Counted from the stretch's first letter, positions 34,564 to 44,070 are shown. The stretch is 64,000 nt of DNA from Nanobdellota archaeon (GCA_021813435.1 JAKAKR010000004.1:56972-120971), one strand, 5' to 3'. Notes: a model not told the origin generated them from the letters alone. Program-made: numbers and translations.

Positions 34564-35046
34564 ATGGCTGAATCACATTTTCTCCAGATCAGGGAATTAT
34601 TGGATAAGCGCAAAATCGTATACGAGCATCTCATCCACGAGCATGTTCATCATAGCGAGGATGCAGCAAAGATCCGCGGAACAAACCTGTCCGAGGCAGC
34701 AAAGGCGATCATCCTCAAAGTTGAGGCGCGGGACAGATCATTCTCCTTCATCCAGGCAGTCATTTCCGGCGACCAACGGATCGACCTCAAAAAATTGAAG
34801 AATCTTCTTGACTCGCGCAATATCTCACTTGCAAGCCCTGATGAAGTCCTGGAAAAGACCGGCTGCACTATTGGAAGCGTTCCGCCATTCGGACAATTAT
34901 TCGGGCTTTCCGTCTATATGGATGAATCATTGCTCGAAAAACCGCAGATAGTCTTCTCTGCCGGAACACATCATGATTCGATTCTCATGAATCCTGAGGA
35001 TTATCTCACGGTCGTTGAACCAAAAGTCATTGAGATGAAGAAATAA
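34564..35046 (+). CDS. YbaK/ProX-type aminoacyl-tRNA deacylase
   Basis: 160 residues of the YbaK/EbsC fold, which hydrolyses mischarged aminoacyl-tRNAs such as Cys- or Ala-tRNA-Pro. RGTNLSEAAKAIILKVEARD (near residue 38) contains the conserved Lys of the active site, and GCTIGSVPPFGQLFGLSVYMD (near 100) is the family loop. A TATA (CTATTTAATGA) about 28 bases upstream fits a leaderless mRNA. A stand-alone editing enzyme; the exact substrate is not predictable. Confidence 0.88.
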   Translation: MAESHFLQIRELLDKRKIVYEHLIHEHVHHSEDAAKIRGTNLSEAAKAIILKVEARDRSFSFIQAVISGDQRIDLKKLKNLLDSRNISLASPDEVLEKTGCTIGSVPPFGQLFGLSVYMDESLLEKPQIVFSAGTHHDSILMNPEDYLTVVEPKVIEMKK

Positions 35047-35082
35047 TACTGCCGTGGGCATCGCTATCAAAAATCGTCATAT

Positions 35083-35850
35083 CTATTCTAACAGCAGCAT
35101 TGCAAGCATGAGTCCTACGCCGACGAGCATAGCAACCAGTTGCCAGGCACTCTTGCGCAGTTCATTCTCTTCGCAGGTATCGCCATGCAATTGCGGGATG
35201 AGGTCTGTTCCTGCAATGTAGATGAGGTTTCCTGCAGCAAAGGGGACAAGGAATGCAAAGAGCGTCTCTGTCCGCGCCATAAAGAACCCGAGAAGCGCGC
35301 CTGCAATCGCAAAAAGTGCAGTAAGGAAATTGAAGAGGAGCGCTTTTCCGCGCGAGAACCCGCCATGGATGAGAACTCCGAAATTTCCGACTTCATGCGG
35401 TATCTCATGGACAAAGACTGCGATTGTTGTCGCGACGCCGACTGCGACATTGACAAAGTAGCTTCCGGCAATGATGAGTCCGTCGATGAAATTATGGACG
35501 ACATCGCCCAGAAGGTTCATGTAGACGAATGAGGAATGATGATGATGCGTGGATTCTGAGAGATGGCAATGCCGCCAGTGAATGAATTTTTCCACGATAA
35601 ATGAGAAGAGGATCCCTGCGACAATGTAGACTCCGATAAGCGCGTTGACCCCGCTTCTGAATGCCTCGGGCATGAGATGGATAAAGACATCGCCGAAGAG
35701 CGCGCCGACCGCAAAGCTCACAAAATAGAGCCCGATTTTCTCAATGTCTTTTGATTTGAACAAGAAGGTGAATATCCCGATCATTGATGTGATGCTGACG
35801 AGAAATACGCTGACAAGGATATAGAGGAGTAGTGTTAATGCGGACGCCAT
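35083..35850 (-). CDS. ZIP-family metal transporter
   Basis: About 255 residues and eight helices. GDVVHNFIDGLIIAGSY (TM4) and HEIPHEVGNFGVLIHGG (TM5) are the ZIP metal-binding helices. A His-rich loop (HCHLSESTHHHH) lies between TM3 and TM4. Imports Zn2+ or Fe2+. ATG 35850 (MASALTLLLYI...) is preferred since CTATTTAAACC lies 25 bases upstream; the ORF-track N terminus would include that promoter. Confidence 0.92.
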   Translation of the reverse strand: MASALTLLLYILVSVFLVSITSMIGIFTFLFKSKDIEKIGLYFVSFAVGALFGDVFIHLMPEAFRSGVNALIGVYIVAGILFSFIVEKFIHWRHCHLSESTHHHHSSFVYMNLLGDVVHNFIDGLIIAGSYFVNVAVGVATTIAVFVHEIPHEVGNFGVLIHGGFSRGKALLFNFLTALFAIAGALLGFFMARTETLFAFLVPFAAGNLIYIAGTDLIPQLHGDTCEENELRKSAWQLVAMLVGVGLMLAMLLLE

Positions 35851-35903
35851 ATGATGAGGAGTTTCTGGAGGTTTAAATAGGTAATGGTTTATGTTATGAT
35901 ACA

Positions 35904-36674
35904 CTACTGATGCCATTCTTCGTGCAGTTTCACTTGTTTGCTCAGCCACCAGCCGATGATGAGAAAGACTGCTGCCTGTGCGAGGGCGTAGACAAAGATG
36001 CGTAGCGTGATGTCAAAGAAGAATTGCTCAGGAAAAAGCGTGATGAGCAGGGATGTATTTGCAAAGATCCAATTGCCCTGGGGGAAAAACAGGAGATGGA
36101 AGAGGATGAATGTCGGGTTAAAATAAAATACTGCGAGCAAGAATATTGCGATAATAAGGATGAGCGCGGCAATTGATCCGATAAGGACCATCCGTGAGAG
36201 CAACCGGATGAAATGTATCATGTCTTTTTTGTACCGGATATAGAATCCGATGAGCAGCAGGATGAATATGACGACGCTTCCATAATAGAGTGCATTCATG
36301 GTCGAGATGAGTGATTTCACATCCTGCAGATGCGATTGTTCTTCAGGCGTGAAATAGTGCAATGCGTCCTTGCCGCGAAAATACTGGAGCGTGTTTGTCG
36401 TGATGTTTTGCGCGATCAATTCTGCATCAGTAGGGGTTGCGGCATAGCCGCGACTGACCATGTTTTGGTATACATTATTCTTTTCGTATTCTGTAGTATA
36501 GAATCCCTTATAATAGATCATGATGGAGAATGCACCGAGGATCAGGATAAAAAAGATACAAATCCCACCAAGTAGTGCAAGCGAATTATCGAGCATATGT
36601 CGTTTATTTACACGCGATTTTTTCGAATGCTCCGCAGTATGCGAAGGTGTGTGTTTCGAATAGGGGTGTTTCAT
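35904..36674 (-). CDS. DUF1461-like (TIGR01906) integral membrane protein
   Basis: About 256 residues, with an N-terminal Lys/His-rich tail, one helix, an extracellular domain (YFRGKDALHYFTPEEQSHLQ, then DVKSLISTMNAL) and four more helices with FFPQGNWIFANTSLLITLFP. This pattern matches the TIGR01906 integral membrane family; function unknown. Met 36674 preferred. Lies between the ZIP gene and ABCE1. Confidence 0.75.
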   Translation of the reverse strand: MKHPYSKHTPSHTAEHSKKSRVNKRHMLDNSLALLGGICIFFILILGAFSIMIYYKGFYTTEYEKNNVYQNMVSRGYAATPTDAELIAQNITTNTLQYFRGKDALHYFTPEEQSHLQDVKSLISTMNALYYGSVVIFILLLIGFYIRYKKDMIHFIRLLSRMVLIGSIAALILIIAIFLLAVFYFNPTFILFHLLFFPQGNWIFANTSLLITLFPEQFFFDITLRIFVYALAQAAVFLIIGWWLSKQVKLHEEWHQ

Positions 36675-36713
36675 TAGAGAGAGCGCAGAAACCATGCATG
36701 CGCGAGTGTACGC

Positions 36714-38465
36714 TTAGGTATAATACAGGTTTCCTGTTGATTTCTGTTCCTTGTCTTTTTGCGAATCTTCTTTGTTGACGCGTGGACGATAATTTTCCTC
36801 ATCACGCCTGAAGGTGATATCAATGCCGGAAAGGAATGTATTCATGCCTTGTTTCATAGTGTAGGGACCAGTCACATGGCCGCTGAGTGCAGGAACACCG
36901 TCAAAGACAATGAGCTTATCTGAAAGATAATCAATGAAGAGGAGATCGTGATCGACGATGATCGCGGATTTTCCGGTCGTGAACATCATTTCCTTGATGA
37001 CTTTGGAGACCATGAGTCGCTGCTCGACATCAAGATAGGCGGATGGCTCATCCATGAGCATGAGATCTGCATCCTGCGAGAGGCAGTGCGCTATTGCAAC
37101 GCGTTGGAGTTCCCCGCCCGAAAGTTCATTCAATTTGCGCATGAATAAGTCCTTCAGATTCAATGGTCTTATCAGTTGGATTTCATACTTTTGTATTGCG
37201 CGTGCGAGAGCCGCCATCACCAATTCTTCCCCACCCTCGAGATATTGCGGCTTGTAGGCAACCTTGAGTTTGAGCGCATTATCCTCTTTGGTCTTCAGCA
37301 CTCCTGCAAGAATCTTGACAAAAGTTGTTTTTCCGATCCCATTCTGCCCGAGGATTCCCACAACATCTCCTTTATTTATTTCTCCTGATTCTGCAGTCAG
37401 ATGGAACCTACCCTGCGTATAATCGATGGGCGTCCATTCGGTGAGAGTATTTTCGCGGGTTTGCGGCGCAACAATGGGCGGATTGAATTTTATGGGCTGG
37501 TCGCGAAAACGCATATTCTCCTCTTTCAAGAATCCTGAAAGATAGACATTGATGCCATTCTTTGTCGTCTTGACACCAGAGACCACACCATAGACTGATT
37601 CATGGCCATACATGAGATGGATCATGTCAGTCATATAATCAAGAATGATGAGATCGTGCTCGATCACCATGACTGCGATTTCAGGGTCACTGGCAAGATT
37701 CTTGATGAACCGCGCGATCTTGATGCGCTGCTTGATGTCAAGATAGGATGTTGGCTCGTCAAAGAAATAGACATTGGCTTTTTTGAGGACTGTTGCAGCA
37801 ATCGCAATCCGCTGGAGTTCCCCGCCCGAGAGTTCGTGCAGTTTGCTCTCAAGGATTTGCGTCAGTTCAAGCTCTTGGATGATGGTTTCGTACTGTTTTT
37901 TTTCATCGACCTTTTTGAGAAGTTCGCTCACAGTCCCTGTATATTGTTTGGGGATAAGATCGACCTGTTGGGGCTTATAGGATATTTTTATCTGTCCATC
38001 GCGTAATTTTTCGAAATACCCTTGCGCTTCAGTACCCTTGAAGTATGCAATGATTTCCTTGATGTCCCCGTCATGGTCCTTGCCGAAATTGGGTTTTTGG
38101 ATGTTTGCAAGGATCTTTATTGCAGTGGATTTTCCGATCCCATTGCGCCCGATGATGCCGACGACTTTGCCGAAGATCGGTGTCGGGAGGCTGTAGAGTG
38201 CAAATCCGTTCTGTCCGAACCGGTGGATCGGCTCCCGGTCAAGTTCCTGCGGGAGATTGATGATGGTGATTGCGCCAAACGGGCATTTCTTTGGGCAGAT
38301 GCCGCAGCCGGTGCAGAGTTTTTCATCTATGACTGCCTTCCCATCACTGCCCTTGGTGATGCATTGCTCGCCCATCCGGTTGATTGGGCATAGTCTGGCA
38401 CAAAGATAGTTCCCGCACTTGTCCGGATGGCACTTTTTTTTGTCAATGACTGCGATTCGCGCCAT
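36714..38465 (-). CDS. rli1: Ribosome recycling ATPase ABCE1/RLI1
   Basis: 583 residues. An N-terminal ferredoxin-like domain holds two 4Fe-4S clusters (CHPDKCGNYLCARLCP; CTGCGICPKKCPFGA). Two ABC ATPase domains follow: Walker A GRNGIGKST and signature LSGGELQRIAIAA in the first, GQNGIGKTT and LSGGELQRVAIAHCL in the second. It splits ribosomes after termination with aPelota/aRF1. TATA (CTTTTTAAACA) about 25 bases before ATG; leaderless. Essential core archaeal gene. Confidence 0.98.
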   Translation of the reverse strand: MARIAVIDKKKCHPDKCGNYLCARLCPINRMGEQCITKGSDGKAVIDEKLCTGCGICPKKCPFGAITIINLPQELDREPIHRFGQNGFALYSLPTPIFGKVVGIIGRNGIGKSTAIKILANIQKPNFGKDHDGDIKEIIAYFKGTEAQGYFEKLRDGQIKISYKPQQVDLIPKQYTGTVSELLKKVDEKKQYETIIQELELTQILESKLHELSGGELQRIAIAATVLKKANVYFFDEPTSYLDIKQRIKIARFIKNLASDPEIAVMVIEHDLIILDYMTDMIHLMYGHESVYGVVSGVKTTKNGINVYLSGFLKEENMRFRDQPIKFNPPIVAPQTRENTLTEWTPIDYTQGRFHLTAESGEINKGDVVGILGQNGIGKTTFVKILAGVLKTKEDNALKLKVAYKPQYLEGGEELVMAALARAIQKYEIQLIRPLNLKDLFMRKLNELSGGELQRVAIAHCLSQDADLMLMDEPSAYLDVEQRLMVSKVIKEMMFTTGKSAIIVDHDLLFIDYLSDKLIVFDGVPALSGHVTGPYTMKQGMNTFLSGIDITFRRDEENYRPRVNKEDSQKDKEQKSTGNLYYT

Positions 38466-38543
38466 AAGATTCCAGAAAGAAGAGATGTTTAAAAAGTTAA
38501 TTGCACAGGTAATGGCGTTAAGGATAATCTTGCCAAGAATATC

Positions 38544-39416
38544 TTAATACTGTGCGCGCGAAGCATAACTTGGCGTATAGGATCGCTGGTGTTTTGCAGT
38601 GATTTCTGGAGAATGATCATCGATCAATGCAAAATCATGGTTGCGCGCATACACTGGCCGCCTTGCGATATGCATGATTGCAGGGATGAGATGCGTATAT
38701 GCAGAAAGTCCTTCGGCCAGGGAATGGTTCCATGCAATCGAGGACGCGGTCTTTATGATATCCGCAGGCGCATGGAGGCGTTCATAGATCCTGACTGCGT
38801 ATTCCAGTGAGTGCCGGGTTTTGAGCGTGACGAGTGCATCAGCAGTCTTTTTCATATCAGCGGTCAAAGTGTCATCAATATGCTGCCGCGTTGCCTTGCG
38901 GAAATCATACGCATCAATAAATGCCTGCGCGGCAAATTTGTAGGCGTCCCTTCCAAAAATATTCTGGGAATCCTTTGAAGGTGTTTTTTGCGATGCGACG
39001 GCATAGAATTGGTGCGCGACAAATTCGAGTTGCGCGCTGATGGCGTTGGCCTCAGAGACAAGAAGCCTCTTTTCCTTGCGTGCGAATACAAGAAGTGCTG
39101 ATGCAGCGCTTTCATAGGCCTGCAACGCGCCCCAAAGATTCTTGTTCTTGATAAAATAATCGCCGACTGCAGATAATGCCGCATGATCATTCTTGCTCTC
39201 CTGCATTGCAGTATAGAGTTCTGCGTTGGAATATGCCCCACCAATGATCTTAAACTTATGGTTGAGTGTATGGATAGGTCCTGAGACTCCCTGATTCTCG
39301 AGGGATTTTTTTGTCTTACGGATCTCTTTACCGAGTGTAGAGTACATGATGCCGCCTACTGCTGCGCCTGCAAATTCATCAAGTATTCTTACAGTGGAAT
39401 CTGATCCGTCTTTCAT
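38544..39416 (-). CDS. Hypothetical helical protein
   Basis: 290 residues, almost wholly helical, with TPR-like spacing (AALSAVGDYFIKNKNLWGAL, then QAYESAASALLVFARK). No catalytic motif. TATA (AATTATATAAACC) about 25 bases before the ATG; a leaderless, single gene. Possibly a scaffold protein; not recognised. Confidence 0.6.
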   Translation of the reverse strand: MKDGSDSTVRILDEFAGAAVGGIMYSTLGKEIRKTKKSLENQGVSGPIHTLNHKFKIIGGAYSNAELYTAMQESKNDHAALSAVGDYFIKNKNLWGALQAYESAASALLVFARKEKRLLVSEANAISAQLEFVAHQFYAVASQKTPSKDSQNIFGRDAYKFAAQAFIDAYDFRKATRQHIDDTLTADMKKTADALVTLKTRHSLEYAVRIYERLHAPADIIKTASSIAWNHSLAEGLSAYTHLIPAIMHIARRPVYARNHDFALIDDHSPEITAKHQRSYTPSYASRAQY

Positions 39417-39468
39417 GATTCATTGGGATAACTTGTGGTTTATATAATTTGTGAAATAGTGCGCAGAA

Positions 39469-39882
39469 TTATTGACCTGCACGCTTATGAGTGTCCGGGA
39501 AAAGATACGCCTTTATGCATTCGGCATATACGTGTCGTCGTTCTCCAAACGCAGTCAATCTTATTTCAAGAGTGAGATCCTGCGCTATAGCGTTGATTTT
39601 ATCTGTGTTACTATACTCTTTATAAGTCAGGATTACAGGAATTTTTTTTTCATGCAAAGCACAAATATGCGGTACGCAGCAGTTATCAGCTTCAGCAGTA
39701 TGTGGATGCGAGATGATGAGTTGATATTGGTCTATAGGACAATCCGTATGAGATAGGCAGCGCGTAATATCGATAGTCAATTCATCAGTATCAATGAATG
39801 GTTCTAATTCGAACTTGACAAGGTCACGAACACTATCCAATGCTTCTAACGATGAAGATTTATCCTGTAATAACACTCTCAT
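39469..39882 (-). CDS. Hypothetical protein, possible receiver-like fold
   Basis: 137 residues, alternating strands and helices (MRVLLQDKSSSLEALDSVRD; QYQLIISHPHTAEADNC; KKIPVILTYKEYSN), loosely like a response-regulator or Rossmann fold, without a clear phosphoacceptor. ATG 39882 preferred; TTTATAAA (39907-39914) lies about 28 bases upstream. A small dyad, ACCAC-gaaaga-GTGGT, spans the start region. Confidence 0.5.
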   Translation of the reverse strand: MRVLLQDKSSSLEALDSVRDLVKFELEPFIDTDELTIDITRCLSHTDCPIDQYQLIISHPHTAEADNCCVPHICALHEKKIPVILTYKEYSNTDKINAIAQDLTLEIRLTAFGERRHVYAECIKAYLFPDTHKRAGQ

Positions 39883-40041
39883 TACCACGAAAGAGTGGTC
39901 ATTTGTTTATAAATTTTGTTTATAATTATATTAACCAGAGAGGCGCCTCGTATTGACGCATACTATTCCAGGATACAATCGCAAGATAATAATACAACCA
40001 ATAGCTTTTTATACAAAGAATAGCATCAATGAGTGGTGAGT

Positions 40042-40635
40042 ATGATGGATGCTAAAAAAATCGCATTGATTATCGGGATTGCAGTGCTCCTGCCATTATT
40101 TATCGGATTATTTGTTGATGCAGTATATACTGAACCGCAATACAATAATTATTGCAATGATTCGCGCTACGTTTATCCGACAGTTCCTGCAAAAGTCGGG
40201 GCGAATTGTACGTATGAACCGAATCCATCACAGGATAAATGCTATCAGGACCAGGGCATTGCACGCATGAAATATGATGCAAACGGTTGCGAGCATTTTG
40301 ATTACTGCGATTACTGCTCAAAGGACTTCAGTACTGCGCAGCAGGAATATAATCGCACCATATTCTTCATCCTTCTCCCCATCGGGCTCATCATTGTCAT
40401 TCTCGGGATCTATCTTGCCATCGATTATATTGGCGCAGGACTGATGTTTGCAGGACTCATCACAATGTTCTATGCTACATTCAGGTATTTTAGCGATATG
40501 AGTAAACTGGTCCGGGCTCTGGTCATCCTCATCGAACTTGCAATCATCATCTGGATTGGCTACAAGAAGATCGACCAGAAGCATGAAGAGGAAAAGAAAC
40601 AAAAGGAAGAAAAGAAAAAGAAGAGAGTGAAATGA
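40042..40635 (+). CDS. Hypothetical membrane protein
   Basis: About 197 residues: one N-terminal helix, an extracellular loop with six or more cysteines (CNDSRYVYPT...CDYCSKDF), then three helices and a Lys/Glu-rich cytoplasmic tail (EEEKKQKEEKKKKRVK). GGTGA precedes the ATG pair at 40042/40045. Overlaps pta by 4 bases, so it is coupled to it. No family recognised. Confidence 0.68.
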   Translation: MMDAKKIALIIGIAVLLPLFIGLFVDAVYTEPQYNNYCNDSRYVYPTVPAKVGANCTYEPNPSQDKCYQDQGIARMKYDANGCEHFDYCDYCSKDFSTAQQEYNRTIFFILLPIGLIIVILGIYLAIDYIGAGLMFAGLITMFYATFRYFSDMSKLVRALVILIELAIIIWIGYKKIDQKHEEEKKQKEEKKKKRVK

Positions 40636-41645
40636 TGTTCGGCAAAAAAACACTCATCGATGAGATCACTGAGCGCGCAATTGCAATTAACAAGCAATCA
40701 CGAAGAACACTGGTCTTTGCTGATACCACTGATACTGTCCTTCTTGCATGCGAGGAGATCATCAGGAAAAATATCGCAAAACCGCTGATTCTCGGGGAAA
40801 AGAAGGATATCCTCCGATCCCTTAGGCGATTGCGACTCAGCAGCATCACGGATCACCACATTCTTGATTACAGAGATGAAGAGAATAAGGCGCAGCTCAC
40901 GGATTTCGCCAAGGAATACCAGGAGATGCGCTCGCGTGACGGAAAACAGATCAATGCCGAAGAAGCGCTTGCTAAAATAACGCAACCGCATTATTATGGC
41001 GCAATGCTTGTCCATCGGGAACTTGCAGACGGCATGATCACCGGGATGACAAGTGAGACAAAACCCTATTTTCCGGTGTTTGAGATCATCAAGACCCGCG
41101 ATGATGTCAAACGCGTCTCAGGACTCTTCATCATGTCCAGGGATGACAAGACATTCTTTTTTGCAGATTGCGCAATCAACATCGACCCGAACCCTGAGCA
41201 GCTCGCAGAGATTGCTCTTGTGACTGCAGAGACTGTCATTAATTTTGGCGTCAAGCCAAAGATCGCCATGCTCTCGTTCTCGACAAGAGATTCTGCAAAG
41301 CACGCATTTGTCGATAAGGTCAAGGCAGCGACAAAAATAGTGAAAGAAAAAAATTCAGGACTCGTCATTGATGGAGAGATCCAGCTTGATGCAGCAATAA
41401 TCCCTGCGATCGCAGAAAAGAAATGCGCGGGGTCCCCGCTTGCCGGCGAGGCAAATGTGTTAATATTCCCTGATCTTGATGCAGGAAACATCGGCTACAA
41501 ACTCGTGGAACGGTTGGGCGGATTCAAGGCAATCGGCCCCATCATGCAGGGTACACGCAAACCCATCAATGATGTCTCAAGAGGTTGCAGTACGCGGGGC
41601 ATTGTAGATCTCGCGGCGATCACGGTGTTGCAAGGATTGCAGTGA
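40632..41645 (+). CDS. pta: Phosphate acetyltransferase
   Basis: 337 residues of the PTA/PTB family; converts acetyl-CoA + phosphate to acetyl phosphate. AMLVHRELADGMITGMTSET, the DCAINIDPNPEQLAEIA stretch and GSPLAGEANVLIFPDLDAGNIGYK are family motifs, and GPIMQGTRKPINDVSRG closes the active site. With PPDK upstream in the window it fits a pyruvate-to-acetate fermentative route. Pta is uncommon in archaea outside Methanosarcina and some DPANN. No acetate kinase gene lies in the window. Confidence 0.93.
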   Translation: MMFGKKTLIDEITERAIAINKQSRRTLVFADTTDTVLLACEEIIRKNIAKPLILGEKKDILRSLRRLRLSSITDHHILDYRDEENKAQLTDFAKEYQEMRSRDGKQINAEEALAKITQPHYYGAMLVHRELADGMITGMTSETKPYFPVFEIIKTRDDVKRVSGLFIMSRDDKTFFFADCAINIDPNPEQLAEIALVTAETVINFGVKPKIAMLSFSTRDSAKHAFVDKVKAATKIVKEKNSGLVIDGEIQLDAAIIPAIAEKKCAGSPLAGEANVLIFPDLDAGNIGYKLVERLGGFKAIGPIMQGTRKPINDVSRGCSTRGIVDLAAITVLQGLQ

Positions 41646-42674
41646 CCGTGGCGTATGTGAATGATTACTCAGAATAGCGCCGCCATTGTTGCCATTGTTC
41701 TGCGCAATGATCTGATGCAGTCCTTCATTGTCGTACTTCTCCAATTCTTTGAACGGAAGCAGTGCAATAACATGCTGGAAAAATAAGTAATCACTCTGGA
41801 AACCCTTGACCGAAGATTCATACAATGTCTTTTCCAGTTCATTCTTTTTGAGCCAGAGATGCGTATCATGTTCTGCATCAAGATCAGAGTAATCCATCTG
41901 CCTGCGACTGACCATCTTCTTATGGTACTGGAGGTTTTCTGCACGTACAAGAATGGGATCAAATTTCTCCGGCGATCGGCAGATATAGTTTGTGACAAAA
42001 GAGGTCATCATGATCTTCTTGAATTTTGCAATGTCCTGCTTGCGCACATCCATGTGACGATACATCAATGATTCAAAGGGCTCAGCGCGGGGAGTGCGTC
42101 TCCAGGTGATGATGTCGCTGTTATTTGATTTTTCATGGGCATGATCCGCGTGGACAAGTATGGGAGTGAGTTTTCGCGCGTAGGATGAGAGTTCTGCAAT
42201 GGATTCCCGATTAAAGGCATCATCAATAGTGGAGTCAAAGTGCGGGTTCATTCCGCCCTTGAATGTCGCTTCATAGAATCGCTTCTCAGTCTTGCGCAAT
42301 GCAAGAAAAGTCACTGTCCGTGCTGAATTATCGTTCACGTGATAGACCAGTCCCCGGACCCGGAAATCATAATCATGCCATACGCGATAGTCTCCTGACT
42401 GCAGATTCTTTTTGTTGACATCCGAGAGTTCTGCAATGATTTCCAGAAATAATTGTTCTTGAGCCCAATCAGATAACGCGCCCACTGCCTCTACTATCTT
42501 TCTTTCATTTCCATACTCTTTCAAATAGAGTTTTCCTTCTATATCAGCATAACCATCCTTTCGATGCATGTACTCCCCCAAAACACCGATAAAAAAACCG
42601 ACACTTGTTGCCGATGTGATAAAAAAAGCGTGCGTATCTTCTTTTGTGCTTAAAAACAGGGAGCGCGTCTTCAT
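41577..42674 (-). CDS. Nudix-like paralog A (degenerate box)
   Basis: 365 residues related to its upstream neighbour. The shared core is FRVRGLVYHVNDNSARTVTF, then LALRKTEKRFYEATFKGGM, a Nudix-type strand pattern ending in GG. The catalytic box is lost here: GGMNPHFDSTIDDAFNRESI lacks the REUxEE residues. The C-terminal half is helical. Its last 69 bases overlap the 3' end of pta on the other strand. A TATA-like CTATATAAAT lies only about 8 bases before the listed ATG, so the true start may differ. Confidence 0.55.
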   Translation of the reverse strand: MKTRSLFLSTKEDTHAFFITSATSVGFFIGVLGEYMHRKDGYADIEGKLYLKEYGNERKIVEAVGALSDWAQEQLFLEIIAELSDVNKKNLQSGDYRVWHDYDFRVRGLVYHVNDNSARTVTFLALRKTEKRFYEATFKGGMNPHFDSTIDDAFNRESIAELSSYARKLTPILVHADHAHEKSNNSDIITWRRTPRAEPFESLMYRHMDVRKQDIAKFKKIMMTSFVTNYICRSPEKFDPILVRAENLQYHKKMVSRRQMDYSDLDAEHDTHLWLKKNELEKTLYESSVKGFQSDYLFFQHVIALLPFKELEKYDNEGLHQIIAQNNGNNGGAILSNHSHTPRSLQSLQHRDRREIYNAPRTATS

Positions 42675-42762
42675 TTATATAGTTTGTTCCGTAGTGGCGC
42701 TTCAGGGAACATCTCTATACGCAAGACATTACAGTACACCCCACATGGCAAAAACCAAGCAG

Positions 42763-43641
42763 TCATAGTGTTATCTCAAGAAAACTATCTGGCACTATAG
42801 GGTTTTCAAGCAACGTATGAAGTTGACGTGTTAATACATTCTTGTCCTGCGATGTCATGTAAGTCAATTTTTCAAAAGAAATGTGCGGAAAGATGCGCGT
42901 AAACAGGTAGTAATCACGATCAAACCCTTTAGCGCGCGCGTTTTCTAACGCAATGCGCGTCTGCTTTATATCACCCCATTGTGCATCAAGATGTTCGCGC
43001 TTCTCAGGAGGGATCGTCTCCCAGTAGTTTCGGGGATCGAACAATGTCTTTGCTTTGATGAAATATGTGGTAAGAAAATCTACGTGTATCGTTATTTCTG
43101 TAGATGATTTTTTTTGTGTAATCATGATATCGGCGTTGGTCTCAAGTGAGGAGATAGGATCAAAAAAAGTGTAGGTAATATCTTCAAAGACGCTGTTGTC
43201 CGGATACACTTCCTCGTGGAGTTCGCGAATTGTTGTAAATTTCGTGTGTGGTTCAAACCGACGTTCAAACCCTCCTTTAAATGTAAGTTCGTAAAAATCA
43301 GGATGCCTTCTGTTGTGTGAGTGCTTGCGCAGTGTCAAAAAACTGGTTTTTCCTGAGGGGTCAGTGTGATAAATGACTCCGCGCGTACGAAAACCATTCT
43401 CGAATATCCGTCGGGGAGTAATATCCTGAGCGGAGTATTGTTGATTGAGAATCTCATTGATACGTACAATATTCTTATACTGCCGAGAGGATAGTAATGC
43501 ATTATTCTCCAGAAGGAACTCATCACCCACACGTGAAGAAATAATCAGTTCTTGCGCCTCTTTACTGATTTCTGTATACACATTCTTATAAAACGCAAGT
43601 GTTTCATCGATGGCATAGACATATGTCGCGGTGCCGCCCAT
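42763..43641 (-). CDS. Nudix-like paralog B
   Basis: 292 residues from ATG 43641. FRTRGVIYHTDPSGKTSFLT, LRKHSHNRRHPDFYELTFKG and GGFERRFEPHTKFTTIRELH-EEV follow the Nudix order: strand, WELPGG-like YELTFKGG, then a box with one extra residue before REL and EEV. It may hydrolyse a nucleoside diphosphate derivative, though the box is non-standard. The ORF track starts at GTG 43689, but that stretch contains the TATA (AATATATAAATA, near 43668) about 27 bases before ATG 43641, so the latter is the likely leaderless start. Confidence 0.6.
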   Translation of the reverse strand: MGGTATYVYAIDETLAFYKNVYTEISKEAQELIISSRVGDEFLLENNALLSSRQYKNIVRINEILNQQYSAQDITPRRIFENGFRTRGVIYHTDPSGKTSFLTLRKHSHNRRHPDFYELTFKGGFERRFEPHTKFTTIRELHEEVYPDNSVFEDITYTFFDPISSLETNADIMITQKKSSTEITIHVDFLTTYFIKAKTLFDPRNYWETIPPEKREHLDAQWGDIKQTRIALENARAKGFDRDYYLFTRIFPHISFEKLTYMTSQDKNVLTRQLHTLLENPIVPDSFLEITL

Positions 43642-43726
43642 GTCGAACGGAACGCGACGATATTTATATATTTTATTAAAGAAAACCACTACGACATAGC
43701 ACCAATAACGCGTTAAAGGTGAAGAT

Positions 43727-43996
43727 TTATTTCTGCCTGATGCTGCACTCCACGAGGTCTTGGACTAGTTCAGGAATCTGCCGTAAAAATTCGAGGAGAT
43801 GAACCATCCGTGTGCATTGCGGGAGTTCACAACTCGCGCCTTTGTTGATGAGGCAGATGCAATAGTTGGTGAACTTGGTGATGGTCTTGCGGTGATATTC
43901 AATGGATTTACTCTTCAGCTCCTGTTGCCGAACCTCTTGTTCGAGCACACGAAAGGCATCGGTCGTGAGAAAGATTACCCTGCGCAGGCAGCGCAT
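43727..43996 (-). CDS. Small hypothetical protein
   Basis: 89 residues, helical, basic N terminus (MRCLRRVIFLTTDAFRVLEQ), and four cysteines (CICLINKGASCELPQC). No family recognised. The palindromic TTTATAAA at 44031-44038 could drive this gene on the minus strand and uS2 on the plus strand. Moderately supported. Confidence 0.45.
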   Translation of the reverse strand: MRCLRRVIFLTTDAFRVLEQEVRQQELKSKSIEYHRKTITKFTNYCICLINKGASCELPQCTRMVHLLEFLRQIPELVQDLVECSIRQK

Positions 43997-44030
43997 ACAT
44001 ACGCATGCGAATCATAAGTCAACAAGAACA

Positions 44031-44038
44031 TTTATAAA
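44031..44038. promoter_or_regulatory. Palindromic TATA box, divergent
   Basis: TTTATAAA is its own reverse complement and lies about 26 bases from plausible starts on both strands: the uS2 leader (about 44061) and the small minus-strand gene (about 44009). Confidence 0.45.
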
Positions 44039-44070
44039 CCGAATTCTGTTCCCTTCTCTTATTACCAACT

